In this document: one piece after another, positions 25,294-33,600 of the stretch | Layout of the letters: each line of letters opens with the position of its first letter | Position numbering within the stretch: the first letter of the stretch is position 1 | NCBI RefSeq assembly: GCF_029028005.1 | Contig: NZ_JAOTPO010000001.1 | Span: 1-64,000 of the forward strand | DNA length: 64,000 nucleotides | Reading direction: 5' to 3' | DNA from: Alkalihalobacterium chitinilyticum | GTDB lineage: Bacteria; Bacillota; Bacilli; Bacillales; Bacillaceae_F | The notes under the pieces: generated by a model | The model's database searches: none | What the model was told of the DNA's origin: nothing | What the model saw: only the letters and a program-made list of their open reading frames with translations | Made by a program: the position numbers and the translations under genes

Positions 25294-25337
25294 AATAGCC
25301 AACTGCATTATGAATAAACATAATACAGCTGGCTATT
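25294..25337 (-). terminator. Terminator between the ABC exporter and the CoA-transferase gene
   Basis: A long stem (AATAGCCA/TGGCTATT extended by CTG and ATTATG blocks, two mismatches) around a short loop is followed on the minus strand by TTTTGTTTTTATT. Confidence 0.8.
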
Positions 25338-25560
25338 ATTACCTCACTGCTCTACGTTAATAGAGTCATAGTAAATCCTCAGCTATTGTATAAGCATTTT
25401 AATTTGATCACTTTTTAGTACTTACGATTTTGAAAGAGTTAATCTAACAAAGGTAAGTCGTTTGGAAGTTAATTCAAATTATAAGAGTACTTAACAAGAA
25501 AGTCAATTGTTTTTCAGAATTTTAAAAACAAAGTGATTTGTATCCTAGTTTATAAAAAAA
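25338..25560. other. Intergenic stretch after the ABC exporter genes
   Basis: AT-rich sequence with no ORF or clear signal other than the terminator at its left edge. Confidence 0.4.
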
Positions 25561-26400
25561 TTACTTCCTATTACGATACAAATAAATCGTAAGCGGTGCA
25601 AAGATCACGACAATAACAAAGGACGCAATTAACACAGCAGCTATTTGATTAAACGTTACCGTTCCTTGCATCAAACCACGCACTGCTGTTACAAGTAATG
25701 TGATTGGGTTTGCTTCAACAAAAGCTTGTAGCCAAGACGGCATCGTTCGAGGATCGACGAACACATTGCTAGCAAATGTCAATGGGAAAAGGACGACCAT
25801 GCTAACCCCCATAACAGCGTTAGGCGTTCGCATAACTAACCCAAGCGCTGTAAAGATCCACGACAAACTAAAAGCAAAAACGAGTAAAAGCATCACACCT
25901 AAAAGAACACCTATCACTCCACCTTCAGGACGAAATCCTAAAATTAAGCCGAGGACTATGACAATAGAAGAAGCGATGGAATATCGAATGGTGTCTGCTA
26001 ATAAAGCTCCAACAAGAGGAGACGGCCCCCATATTGGCAATGAACGAAATCGGTCAAAAATCCCCTTAGAAATGTCAGTATTTAATGCCGTACCTGTATA
26101 AATAGATGTAAAGACGACCGTTTGCACTAAAATTCCTGGTAATAAAAACTGCAAATATTCACTAGTAGAGCCAGCAATCGCACCACCAAACAGATACGTA
26201 AACATAAGCGTAAACATAATGGGGAACATCGTAACATCAAGTAACTGCTCAGGTACATATTTAATTTTTAATATCGCCCTCCAGCCGAAAACGAGTGAAG
26301 AAGTTAAGCCACTTGCTTTTTCAGGACGGTTTCCAGGAGCCAGTGCCGAACGTAAAGCTTCATCAACTTCCGGCTTAGGAGGATTACTTGTTGTATTCAT
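25561..26400 (-). CDS. ABC-2 type exporter permease (DrrB-like)
   Basis: A 279-aa membrane protein with six predicted helices and the ABC-2 permease pattern, including FMGG-type loop sequences [35 protein letters not shown] (coupling region) and [14 protein letters not shown]. DrrAB systems export hydrophobic drugs, and related pairs export lipids or polyketides. The start ATG overlaps the stop of the ATPase gene by four bases (ATGA), showing translational coupling. The N-terminal 35 residues are hydrophilic and Pro-rich. Substrate unknown; no regulator is adjacent. Confidence 0.9.
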   Translation of the reverse strand: MNTTSNPPKPEVDEALRSALAPGNRPEKASGLTSSLVFGWRAILKIKYVPEQLLDVTMFPIMFTLMFTYLFGGAIAGSTSEYLQFLLPGILVQTVVFTSIYTGTALNTDISKGIFDRFRSLPIWGPSPLVGALLADTIRYSIASSIVIVLGLILGFRPEGGVIGVLLGVMLLLVFAFSLSWIFTALGLVMRTPNAVMGVSMVVLFPLTFASNVFVDPRTMPSWLQAFVEANPITLLVTAVRGLMQGTVTFNQIAAVLIASFVIVVIFAPLTIYLYRNRK

Positions 26401-27380
26401 GAACGAGCCTCCTCTTTTGTAGTGTTATCTTCAGGTGGCCTTCCGGTTAATGTCAAAAACACTTCATCAAGGCTTGGTTGACCTAGCGAAAAATCAGCAA
26501 TAGCAATATTTGCCCTTGAAAGTTCACCAAGTGCATAAGCTACACGCTCTGTATCGGAAACACGGGCTGAAAGCGTTGCTGGATCTGAGGCAAGTTGAAT
26601 TGACGCATCTAAAATATGGGTAAGAATTTTTTCGGCTTGAGGTCTCAATTCTGGATCTAGGACTCTAACGTGCAATGTTCCTGAACCAACGGATGCTTTT
26701 AGTTCACCACTCGTACCCTCAGCAATTACTTTCCCGCGATCAATGACTGCAATTCGATCAGCCAATTGATCTGCTTCATCAAGGTATTGTGTCGTCAATA
26801 ATACCGTTGTTCCAGTACTCACCAAAACACGTACGATGTCCCAAACTTGATTACGACTTCGTGGGTCAAGTCCTGTAGTTGGTTCATCTAAGAACAAAAG
26901 TTCTGGTGTTACGACAATGCTTGCTGCAATATCAATACGACGGCGCATTCCTCCAGAATACTTTTTAACTTGGCGCTTTGCTGCTTCCTCCAAACCAAAA
27001 GCACGTAATAATTCAATGGCTCTTTCTTTTGCTCCTTTTCTTGAGTAACCCATAAGCCGTCCGATCATCACGAGGTTTTCCATTCCTGATAAGTCTTCAT
27101 CAATAGAGGCAAACTGTCCGGTTAAGCTGACTTTGCGCCGAACTTCATTCGCTTCATGAGATAGGTCATGCCCTAAAATGGTTGCCGCGCCGCCGTCCGG
27201 TTTTAATAACGTAGCAAGCATCCGAATGGTCGTTGTCTTCCCTGCGCCATTTGGACCTAAAATCCCATATACCGTACCTTTAGGCACTTTCAAATTTACC
27301 CCATCAACCGCTCGATTTTTACCAAATACCTTGACTAATTCTGTTGCTTCAATGGCAAATTCAGATCGATCCATTGTCAT
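26397..27380 (-). CDS. ABC exporter ATP-binding protein (DrrA-like)
   Basis: The nucleotide-binding subunit of the two-gene exporter. Walker A is [10 protein letters not shown], the signature is [14 protein letters not shown], Walker B is [14 protein letters not shown], and the H-loop region reads [13 protein letters not shown] with Gln where His is usual, a substitution often seen in DrrA-type ATPases. An approximately 90-residue C-terminal domain typical of DrrA follows (ending [17 protein letters not shown]). Two ATG codons, 27380 and 27374, are both compatible with the GGGTGAGGTGA ribosome site; I keep the longer one (327 aa). The gene is first in the two-gene operon. Confidence 0.92.
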   Translation of the reverse strand: MTMDRSEFAIEATELVKVFGKNRAVDGVNLKVPKGTVYGILGPNGAGKTTTIRMLATLLKPDGGAATILGHDLSHEANEVRRKVSLTGQFASIDEDLSGMENLVMIGRLMGYSRKGAKERAIELLRAFGLEEAAKRQVKKYSGGMRRRIDIAASIVVTPELLFLDEPTTGLDPRSRNQVWDIVRVLVSTGTTVLLTTQYLDEADQLADRIAVIDRGKVIAEGTSGELKASVGSGTLHVRVLDPELRPQAEKILTHILDASIQLASDPATLSARVSDTERVAYALGELSRANIAIADFSLGQPSLDEVFLTLTGRPPEDNTTKEEARS

Positions 27381-27512
27381 TCACCTCACCCTTTCCCATC
27401 CTATTCTATTTATGAATGTTACCTGATAAAACAAATTTTACGCTATTTTGATAATGAATCATCAGACCTAAGGTTGAAATCCCCTCCTTTTCCAAAAGGA
27501 TTAACATCAAAA

Positions 27513-27542
27513 AACCTTCATGGAATGATGTCCAAGAAGGTT
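27513..27542 (-). terminator. Terminator after the MBL hydrolase gene
   Basis: AACCTTC and GAAGGTT close a hairpin with a 16-base interior; on the minus strand it is followed by TTTTTT. Confidence 0.7.
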
Positions 27543-27630
27543 AAATTTTTCAGCTTATTTAACTTACCTAGTTTGTATAAATGATCGTAGATGTGAACTA
27601 GGATTATAACCGTATAACAAAACAATTCTC

Positions 27631-28605
27631 CTAAACGGCATAATAAAACCAAACTCCACTTTTGAACCTCTTTCCAATTTGGCCTTCCGCTTCTAAAGCA
27701 TCCAAATGACCGGTAATTTCTGACATGACTAACGGGAACTGCTTTTCATAGTGTCGTTCGTATAGGTGCTGAGCCACTGCATTCCCTGTTGATATACCGT
27801 CTTTAATTAATTTCTTTATCTTTTGTGATTTTATCACCATTTTTTCTAATCTTGCCTCAATTAGTTGCTTTGAATTATCGATCAGTTCACCGTGACCCGA
27901 AAATACTAGGTCAACATTTAGGTCTCTGAAGGCTGTTAAAGATTTTTTGTAATCGATTAGTGACTGAATTCGGTTTCCTTCTAAGTCAGGTTCTACAATC
28001 GCATTACTCGATATGTGTTTGATTAGTTGGTCACCAGCAAAACACCATTTTCTAGCTTCATCTACAAAGGCTATTTGATCTGGTGCATGTCCAGGCACTT
28101 CGATGATAGAGAAGTCAAACAGTCTCATTCCTCCCTGAATTGGTGTAATGTCTGCTGCTAGCTTTTGATTATCATTCTTTTCAAGTGAAGCTTTTAAATA
28201 TTGAACTTGTTTCTCACCTTGGTCACCGCAATCCATTTCACGGTATAACTGTTCAAAAAAATCGACTCTCATTTTAAGAAACTCATTATCCCTTTTCAAT
28301 CTCGGAATCGATAAGGGGTGCGCATAGACAGGGACCGAATGCTTTTCTGTAATTTGGTTAACTAACCCAACATGATCAATATGATGATGTGTTAGCAAGA
28401 TTTCTGTTATGTCATGCAGGTGAAAGTTGTTCTTTTCTAACACTTCCATCAATCCTTGCCAACTGCTTTTGTCGGGCATTCCAGCATCAATGAGCGTTAA
28501 CCTTTCACCATGTTTAAGAAGGTAAAAATTACATGTCTCTAGACCATAATTTGCTGGTACTACAATTGGATAAACCGTATGTCCATCACGTTCAAATATC
28601 CGCAT
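27631..28605 (-). CDS. MBL-fold metallo-hydrolase
   Basis: A metallo-beta-lactamase-fold enzyme with the metal motif LTHHHIDHVG (HxHxDH), further ligands in VPGHAPDQ and FAGDQL, and FSGHGELI. A C-terminal helical region of about 80 residues (KSQKIKKLIKDGIST...) is typical of the glyoxalase-II/LACTB2-like branch with a winged-helix tail. Substrates could be thioesters, nucleotides or lactones. The frame is open to an ATG at 28647 that lies inside the loop of the palindrome at 28624-28675. I prefer the ATG at 28605 (MRIFERDGH), where AAAGGGA precedes by about 10 bases, giving 324 aa. Upstream lie the palindrome and a tandem repeat that may affect its expression. Confidence 0.85.
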   Translation of the reverse strand: MRIFERDGHTVYPIVVPANYGLETCNFYLLKHGERLTLIDAGMPDKSSWQGLMEVLEKNNFHLHDITEILLTHHHIDHVGLVNQITEKHSVPVYAHPLSIPRLKRDNEFLKMRVDFFEQLYREMDCGDQGEKQVQYLKASLEKNDNQKLAADITPIQGGMRLFDFSIIEVPGHAPDQIAFVDEARKWCFAGDQLIKHISSNAIVEPDLEGNRIQSLIDYKKSLTAFRDLNVDLVFSGHGELIDNSKQLIEARLEKMVIKSQKIKKLIKDGISTGNAVAQHLYERHYEKQFPLVMSEITGHLDALEAEGQIGKRFKSGVWFYYAV

Positions 28606-28623
28606 AACCCACACATCCCTTTC

Positions 28624-28675
28624 ATGGTGCCAGGCACCTTTATCCATTTACTGTACTAAAGGTGCCTGGCACCAT
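28624..28675. repeat. REP-like palindrome: 19-bp inverted repeat of self-palindromic arms
   Basis: ATGGTGCCAGGCACCTTTA (28624-28642) is perfectly complementary to 28657-28675, with a 14-base loop. Each arm is itself a near-perfect palindrome (GGTGCC-N-GGCACC). This architecture resembles the dispersed REP/BIME-like palindromes of bacilli. A degenerate relative is at 50612-50628. Confidence 0.8.
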
Positions 28676-28676
28676 C

Positions 28677-28753
28677 TTTCTTCTCTCTTTCTTCTCTCTT
28701 TCTTCTCTCTTTCTTCTCTCTTTCTTCTCTCTTTCTTCCCTCTTTCTTCTCTC
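28677..28753. repeat. Tandem repeat, 7 x 11 bp (TTTCTTCTCTC)
   Basis: Seven head-to-tail copies of TTTCTTCTCTC run from 28677 to 28753; the sixth has one change (T to C). The tract is pure pyrimidine on the plus strand and pure purine on the minus strand. It lies between the M42 peptidase stop (28760) and the palindrome, thus in the leader of the MBL gene. Confidence 0.95.
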
Positions 28754-28759
28754 GAAATC

Positions 28760-29836
28760 TTAGATAAACTCCATGCTACCCCACTGGTCTTGGTTTCTTA
28801 TGAGTTCTTTGAGAAGGACAAAGCCTTGTTCAAAGTCATTCAAGTTAGCAACTTCAACTGGGGAGTGCGAATAACGGCGTGCAAAGGTAATCGCTCCGCC
28901 TAATATTCCTTCTCTTTCTAAATGTACAGCAGCAAGATCGGTTGTCGCTCCAGACATGACCGCTAGCTGGTAAGGGATATCAAGCTGCTCTGCAAATTTG
29001 GTGATCACTTGTTTCATCTGTCTTGACATAATATTTCCTCTGACTCCACCACCAGCTAGGGCCGGTATTACTGGCCCTTGTCCAATACCTATTGGATAAC
29101 CGCTACCAAGACTATCTGGCGTATCTGCACCAGGAATAGTATCTAAAACAAATGCGTAATCCGGATTGAGTTTATACGTAGCCACTTTCGCACCTCTTAA
29201 TCCTACTTCCTCTTGCACTGCAATCACACCGACTAGTGTCCCGTTAAACTCATCTTGTTCTAAAGCTTTAAACAGCTCCAGCAATAACACACAGCAACTT
29301 CGATTATCGATCGCTTTTCCACATATTAAATCTCTATTCGAAAACCGGTCTAAATCACTAATGTATGTAATTGGATCCCCAATTTGAATGCCCATTTCTC
29401 TCACTTCTTGTTTGGAGGTTACTCCAATGTCTACATATAAATCATAAATCGAAGGTACTTTTTTTCGCTCTTCAGGTGTTTGTAAATGACCAGCCTTTAC
29501 CCCAATCACACCAAAATGATCGTTTACTTGGACTTTCCGACCAATCATTAAAGCTTCTAACATTCCCCCAGTTCGTTCTACTCGCAGAAAACCGTGCTCA
29601 TCAATATCACGGACAACACAACCGATTTCATCAGAATGAGCGGATACCATGATGGTTGGACCTGGTTGCTTTCCATATTTATAAGCAAATATGTTCCCCA
29701 TATGATCTACTTCAACTTTATCACTATAAGGCTTGAACCACTCCACTAGCAGCTTAACCACTTTTTGTTCGTTCCCTGGCCCTCCTTGTATTGCGGCCAG
29801 TTCTTTCAACTCTTTAAAAAATACTTCTTTGAACAT
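28760..29836 (-). CDS. M42-family glutamyl aminopeptidase/cellulase-type metallopeptidase
   Basis: A dinuclear-zinc aminopeptidase that forms large tetrahedral oligomers in characterised members. Metal and catalytic residues are visible in order: SAHSDEIG (His, Asp), GKAIDNRSC (bridging Asp), VQEEVGLRGA (Glu-Glu), LDTIPG (Asp) and RYSHSPVE (His). The 358-aa length is normal. The ATG at 29836 follows GGAGGAG. It is upstream of the MBL gene on the same strand, separated by the tandem repeat and palindrome, and divergent from the M20 gene, so two peptidases share one promoter region. Confidence 0.92.
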   Translation of the reverse strand: MFKEVFFKELKELAAIQGGPGNEQKVVKLLVEWFKPYSDKVEVDHMGNIFAYKYGKQPGPTIMVSAHSDEIGCVVRDIDEHGFLRVERTGGMLEALMIGRKVQVNDHFGVIGVKAGHLQTPEERKKVPSIYDLYVDIGVTSKQEVREMGIQIGDPITYISDLDRFSNRDLICGKAIDNRSCCVLLLELFKALEQDEFNGTLVGVIAVQEEVGLRGAKVATYKLNPDYAFVLDTIPGADTPDSLGSGYPIGIGQGPVIPALAGGGVRGNIMSRQMKQVITKFAEQLDIPYQLAVMSGATTDLAAVHLEREGILGGAITFARRYSHSPVEVANLNDFEQGFVLLKELIRNQDQWGSMEFI

Positions 29837-29976
29837 ATTATAATCTCCTCCTATTGACTTTTCTTTATTTTCTCACAAATACATTTACTTCGCAAAACGA
29901 AATATTTATATTAAAATATAAGAATAACAATCATGGTACAATGTTTGTGCACAATAGGATTTAATGGAGGATTCAA

Positions 29977-31137
29977 ATGAAAAATAACATCAATCAAGAA
30001 ATTGAACAACTACGAGAGTCTTTTTATAAAATAAGTCAATTTATTGGCGAAAACCCTGAATTAGGTCATGAAGAATTTAAAGCAGCAAAAATATTGTCCG
30101 AGGAACTACAAAAGCACGATTTTCAAGTCCAACTGGGTACGGCTGGACTTCCAACTGCATTCGAAGCTGTTTACGACAGTGGACTGCCTGGTCCTACGAT
30201 TGGGTTTATGGCAGAATATGACGCACTACCTGAACTAGGTCATGCTTGCGGTCACAATCTAATTGGGACGATGGCTATTGCGGCTGGAATTGGCTTAAGC
30301 AAAGTATTAAAAAATTGTGGTGGAAAAATATACGTCTATGGAACACCAGCTGAGGAAACACGCGGCGGGAAAGTAACGATGGCAGAACAAGGGATTTTTA
30401 ATCATCTCGATGTCGCGATGATGGTTCATCCATACCACCGACACGAAAAAAGTGGTTCGTCGTTAGCCATGGATGCTATTCAGTTTGAATTCTTTGGCAA
30501 AGCAGCTCATGCCGCAGCCTCTCCACATGAAGGAATCAATGCTTTAGACGCAGTTATTCAAACTTTCAATTCAATTAATGCACTTAGACAGCACGTAACT
30601 TCAGATGTTCGAATTCACGGCATTATTCCTGAAGGTGGGAAAGCGGCAAATATTGTACCTGACCATGCCATTGCACAGTTTTATGTACGTGCTGCAAATC
30701 GTAGTTACTTGAATGAAGTAGTTGAAAAAGTAAAAGCTTGTGCCCAAGCAGCCGCACTCGCTACCAGTGCCAAACTTGATACTTCTTTCTATGAATTTTC
30801 ATATGACGATATGAGAACGAATGAAGCGCTATCGACGACTTTTACAGATAACCTTGTACAACTAGGCATCCAGGAAGCAAGCATTCATGAAAAAGGCTCA
30901 GGCGGTTCACTAGATCTGGGGAATGTAAGTCATGTAGTCCCTTCTATTCACCCATATATTAAAATTTGTAATGAACCGTATGCTTGTCATACCCACGAAT
31001 TTCGTGAGGCCGCAATGAGCGATCAAGGCTTTGAAGGACTAATTCTAGCAGCTAAATGTATGGCAAATACTGCCTATGACATTATGACAAAGCCTGAATT
31101 ATTAAGTACTATTAAGGATGAATTTCAAAAAAAATAA
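29977..31137 (+). CDS. M20-family amidohydrolase/peptidase (M20D)
   Basis: A metallohydrolase related to N-acyl-amino-acid amidohydrolases and AbgB-type p-aminobenzoyl-glutamate hydrolases. Metal residues occur in GHACGHN, GTPAEETRGGK and MVHPYHRHEK, with the last His in CHTHEFREA. The dimerisation domain lies at about 170-290 (FEFFGKAAHAAASPHEGINALDA). Length is 386 aa, and the ATG at 29977 follows TGGAGG. It is closed by a strong terminator, so it is a single-gene unit. The substrate, an acylated amino acid or peptide, is not determined. Confidence 0.9.
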   Translation: MKNNINQEIEQLRESFYKISQFIGENPELGHEEFKAAKILSEELQKHDFQVQLGTAGLPTAFEAVYDSGLPGPTIGFMAEYDALPELGHACGHNLIGTMAIAAGIGLSKVLKNCGGKIYVYGTPAEETRGGKVTMAEQGIFNHLDVAMMVHPYHRHEKSGSSLAMDAIQFEFFGKAAHAAASPHEGINALDAVIQTFNSINALRQHVTSDVRIHGIIPEGGKAANIVPDHAIAQFYVRAANRSYLNEVVEKVKACAQAAALATSAKLDTSFYEFSYDDMRTNEALSTTFTDNLVQLGIQEASIHEKGSGGSLDLGNVSHVVPSIHPYIKICNEPYACHTHEFREAAMSDQGFEGLILAAKCMANTAYDIMTKPELLSTIKDEFQKK

Positions 31138-31157
31138 ATAAAACATACTTCAATCCA

Positions 31158-31194
31158 AGCCTATAATGTTCATTGTGAACATTATAGGCTTTTT
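31158..31194 (+). terminator. Terminator after the M20 gene
   Basis: A perfect 15-bp stem (31158-31172 with 31176-31190) with a 3-base loop, followed by T residues. Confidence 0.92.
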
Positions 31195-31328
31195 ATTAGA
31201 AGCCATTGTTTAAAGACCCTATAGCTGGTAATAATATAAACTACAATTGCTATAAAATGGAAATATATACAAGTAGATACGTATAAAGTTTTAAATATAA
31301 ACAGTACAACTTAAAACAGGGGGATGCT

Positions 31329-31832
31329 ATGAGTAAAGAACAACTTGCAAAAAGTTATGAAATTTATGCTTATACGAGAGGATTAAATTCGTTTATTGAA
31401 AATGATTTAGCTCAAAGCTTAAAAAAGCACGAAATATCTCTACCAAGTTTCCGCACGCTTTGGATCTTATATTTCGAAAAAAAAATGACGATGACTGACC
31501 TTAATTACATAGCACAAACTAATTTTTCTAATGCATTTCGACAAGTAACGAAATTGAAAGAGGAGGGTTTAATCGAAATCGAGATTGAAAAAGACTCACG
31601 AATGAAGTTATTAACACTCACAGAAGCTGGCAGACAAATCGTACGCAATTTTATCGAGGAACATATTCTTCAATCCGACTTACAAATTCTAAAAACAATA
31701 GAAAAAATTTCTCAACAGGATCTTTCTATATTCATTAAGGTAGCCTCACAATTAAGCTCAGAATTAATCGGCTCGCCTTATACCGAGTGGGTAATAAAAT
31801 CAACAAAATCTTTATTAGAAGATACAAAATAA
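31329..31832 (+). CDS. MarR-family transcriptional regulator
   Basis: A 167-aa winged-helix protein: helix-turn-helix TDLNYIAQTNFSNAFRQVTKLKEEGLI, wing EIEIEKDSRMKLLTLTEAGRQI, and long terminal helices for dimer formation. The pattern around NAFRQVTKLKEEGL recalls ScoC/Hpr of B. subtilis, a regulator of protease and transition-state genes, but the length is shorter and I do not assign it. The ATG at 31329 follows GGGGG. It is transcribed alone; possible targets are the neighbouring peptidase genes or itself. Confidence 0.85.
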   Translation: MSKEQLAKSYEIYAYTRGLNSFIENDLAQSLKKHEISLPSFRTLWILYFEKKMTMTDLNYIAQTNFSNAFRQVTKLKEEGLIEIEIEKDSRMKLLTLTEAGRQIVRNFIEEHILQSDLQILKTIEKISQQDLSIFIKVASQLSSELIGSPYTEWVIKSTKSLLEDTK

Positions 31833-31833
31833 C

Positions 31834-31890
31834 CGTCGGCAACTAAGACTTTTCGTTGCTCGACGTTTTTTTATTTGCGTTCGCAAATAA
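31834..31890 (+). terminator. Terminator after marR-like gene, with a second hairpin
   Basis: CGTCGGCAAC pairs with GTTGCTCGACG (one bulged base), followed by seven T. Immediately after, TTATTTGCG and CGCAAATAA (31871-31890) form a second perfect 9-bp stem with a 2-base centre. Confidence 0.8.
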
Positions 31891-32035
31891 TTAGTAATAA
31901 ACTGTGCAATACTAGGATTAAATTATACTAGCTCTTATATAGACACATTATTTCTGTGCATTTTTATGTGAACCAATCATTTTCAAAATTCGACTAATCC
32001 TAAATATTCACGTTTCAAGGATGGTGATAAGCAAA

Positions 32036-32515
32036 ATGGCTAAATATACAGTAGAAAAAGGTATCTCGATATCGTCAACCATTGTGACCATTTTATTGTT
32101 AATTCTCCTAATCCCGAAAGAAAAGATACGCCAAGCACTTATTCCGTTTCTTTTTCATCAAGTCCTCACATGGTTTTTCGGTTTAATCGTCGTGGAAAAG
32201 GGACTAATCAGATATCCATTTCGTTATTACTTTAGTCGGTCTAACAAATCAAGCTTTATATTTGAGTATTTAATTTTTCCTGCATTTGCTGTATTCTTTA
32301 ACCTTTTTTATCCTGTAAAACGAAGTTTTCTTATGAAAAATATTCACTATCTATTTTTTACGTCGATGATTACTTTTTTTGAAACAATAGCCGTTAAGTA
32401 CACTAAGCTAATAGAATACAAAAAATGGACTTGGTATTGGAGCTTTATTACAATTTGGATTTCTTATTTTATTAACAATTTATTTTATAGGTGGTATTTT
32501 AAAAAAACCTTGTAA
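32036..32515 (+). CDS. CBO0543-like membrane protein of unknown function
   Basis: A 159-aa hydrophobic protein with four or five predicted helices (ISISSTIVTILLLILLIP, FLFHQVLTWFFGLIVV, YLIFPAFAVFFNLFYP, YLFFTSMITFFETIAV, WSFITIWISYFINNLF). The Trp/Tyr-rich end with KYTKLIEYKKWTWYWSF resembles small bacillar membrane proteins annotated as CBO0543 family; that recognition is tentative. The start ATG at 32036 has GGTGA eight bases upstream; the ORF can be extended to 32021. Members of this group often accompany sporulation or cell-envelope genes, but nothing here shows that. Confidence 0.6.
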   Translation: MAKYTVEKGISISSTIVTILLLILLIPKEKIRQALIPFLFHQVLTWFFGLIVVEKGLIRYPFRYYFSRSNKSSFIFEYLIFPAFAVFFNLFYPVKRSFLMKNIHYLFFTSMITFFETIAVKYTKLIEYKKWTWYWSFITIWISYFINNLFYRWYFKKTL

Positions 32516-32654
32516 TTATTGATAGTGACTGCTTAATGGAATATCTACTATAATAATTTGTAACAACTTTTAAACAAATTGATGGTTAGAGTCCTCGTCT
32601 GTACTCTTACTTTGTGTTGTAATTTATTTCAGTACTGTTAAATGAAAGTAAAAA

Positions 32655-32676
32655 GCTCCACCTATTTTTGGGGAGC
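32655..32676 (-). terminator. Terminator of the acyl-CoA operon
   Basis: On the minus strand GCTCCCC pairs with GGTGGAGC around an A-rich loop and is followed by TTTTTAC. It lies 22 bp after the enoyl-CoA hydratase stop. Confidence 0.7.
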
Positions 32677-32697
32677 AATAACTTGTTCTTATTTTGT

Positions 32698-33528
32698 TTA
32701 TTCCCACCAAGGGTAGAATGACGGCATATCCTTACTAACTGTTAAGGTAAATTCAGCTGGTCTCTTTTCGAAAAATGAAGCGACACCTTCTTTTGCATCA
32801 GCTTGATTACTTGACCAATTGATCATTTTGGATTCAATTTCATGGGATCTCGCAGGATGGTCAGCGCCGAGCATCCGCCACAGTAGTTGTCGAGATAATG
32901 CTACAGAAGTTGCTGACGTATTTTCTGCAATTTCCTTAGCTATAGCTCGAGCTATCGGTAATAATTCTTCTGGCTCAACAACTTTACTTACAAGTCGATT
33001 ATCTAGTGCTTCTTGAGCTGGAAAAACACGACCCGTTAACACCCACTCGCTTGCTTGACTGATACCCACAATTCGTGGTAAAAACCAACCACTACATGCT
33101 TCTGGTGCAATTCCACGACGACAAAATACAAAGCCCATCTTTGCTTGTGTTGAAGCGATTCTTATATCCATTGGAAGTGTCATCGTAATACCGATACCAA
33201 CAGCAGGTCCGTTTATCGCTGCGATGATCGGTTTTTTTAAATCGTATATTCGTAAAGCAAGAACTCCCCCTGAGTCTCTAAATTCAACATCATCTTCCAC
33301 TTCACCAGTAAATGAATGATCCCCATTATCTAGGTCAGCCCCTGCACAAAATGCTCTTCCCTCTCCTGTCACAATGATTACGCGAACGTTATCATCTTCA
33401 TCTGCTTTATCAAAGGCAGCGAGTAAGTCATCCAGCATTTCCATATTAAATGCATTCATACGGTCTGGTCGTTGGAGCGTTATCGTCATGATTTCGTCGG
33501 TAATGTCACACTTAATCGTCTGGAACAT
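32698..33528 (-). CDS. Crotonase/enoyl-CoA hydratase-isomerase family protein (lacks both hydratase Glu)
   Basis: A 276-aa crotonase-fold protein with the oxyanion-hole motifs GRAFCAGADL and NGPAVGIGITM. Aligning by eye with rat enoyl-CoA hydratase, the positions of both catalytic glutamates (Glu144, Glu164) are occupied by Thr and Phe, while an acidic residue appears later in RGIAPEACSGWF. Classical water addition is therefore doubtful; isomerase, hydrolase or another crotonase activity is more likely. The ATG at 33528 follows AAAGGAGG. It is the last gene of a five-gene operon (37784 to 32698). Confidence 0.85.
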   Translation of the reverse strand: MFQTIKCDITDEIMTITLQRPDRMNAFNMEMLDDLLAAFDKADEDDNVRVIIVTGEGRAFCAGADLDNGDHSFTGEVEDDVEFRDSGGVLALRIYDLKKPIIAAINGPAVGIGITMTLPMDIRIASTQAKMGFVFCRRGIAPEACSGWFLPRIVGISQASEWVLTGRVFPAQEALDNRLVSKVVEPEELLPIARAIAKEIAENTSATSVALSRQLLWRMLGADHPARSHEIESKMINWSSNQADAKEGVASFFEKRPAEFTLTVSKDMPSFYPWWE

Positions 33529-33600
33529 TATATACCTCCTCCAAAAGGTCTTTTAATCTTTAACAGAGCTGTTTAGCATTATGATGGCGCCTGCATATTT

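Noticed and set aside
25700-26101. 133-aa plus-strand ORF antisense to the ABC permease
   Set aside because: Shadow of a hydrophobic coding frame; no independent support.
28677-28753. Possible CRISPR array
   Set aside because: The units are 11 bp and contiguous without spacers, and no cas genes are near; it is a simple tandem repeat.
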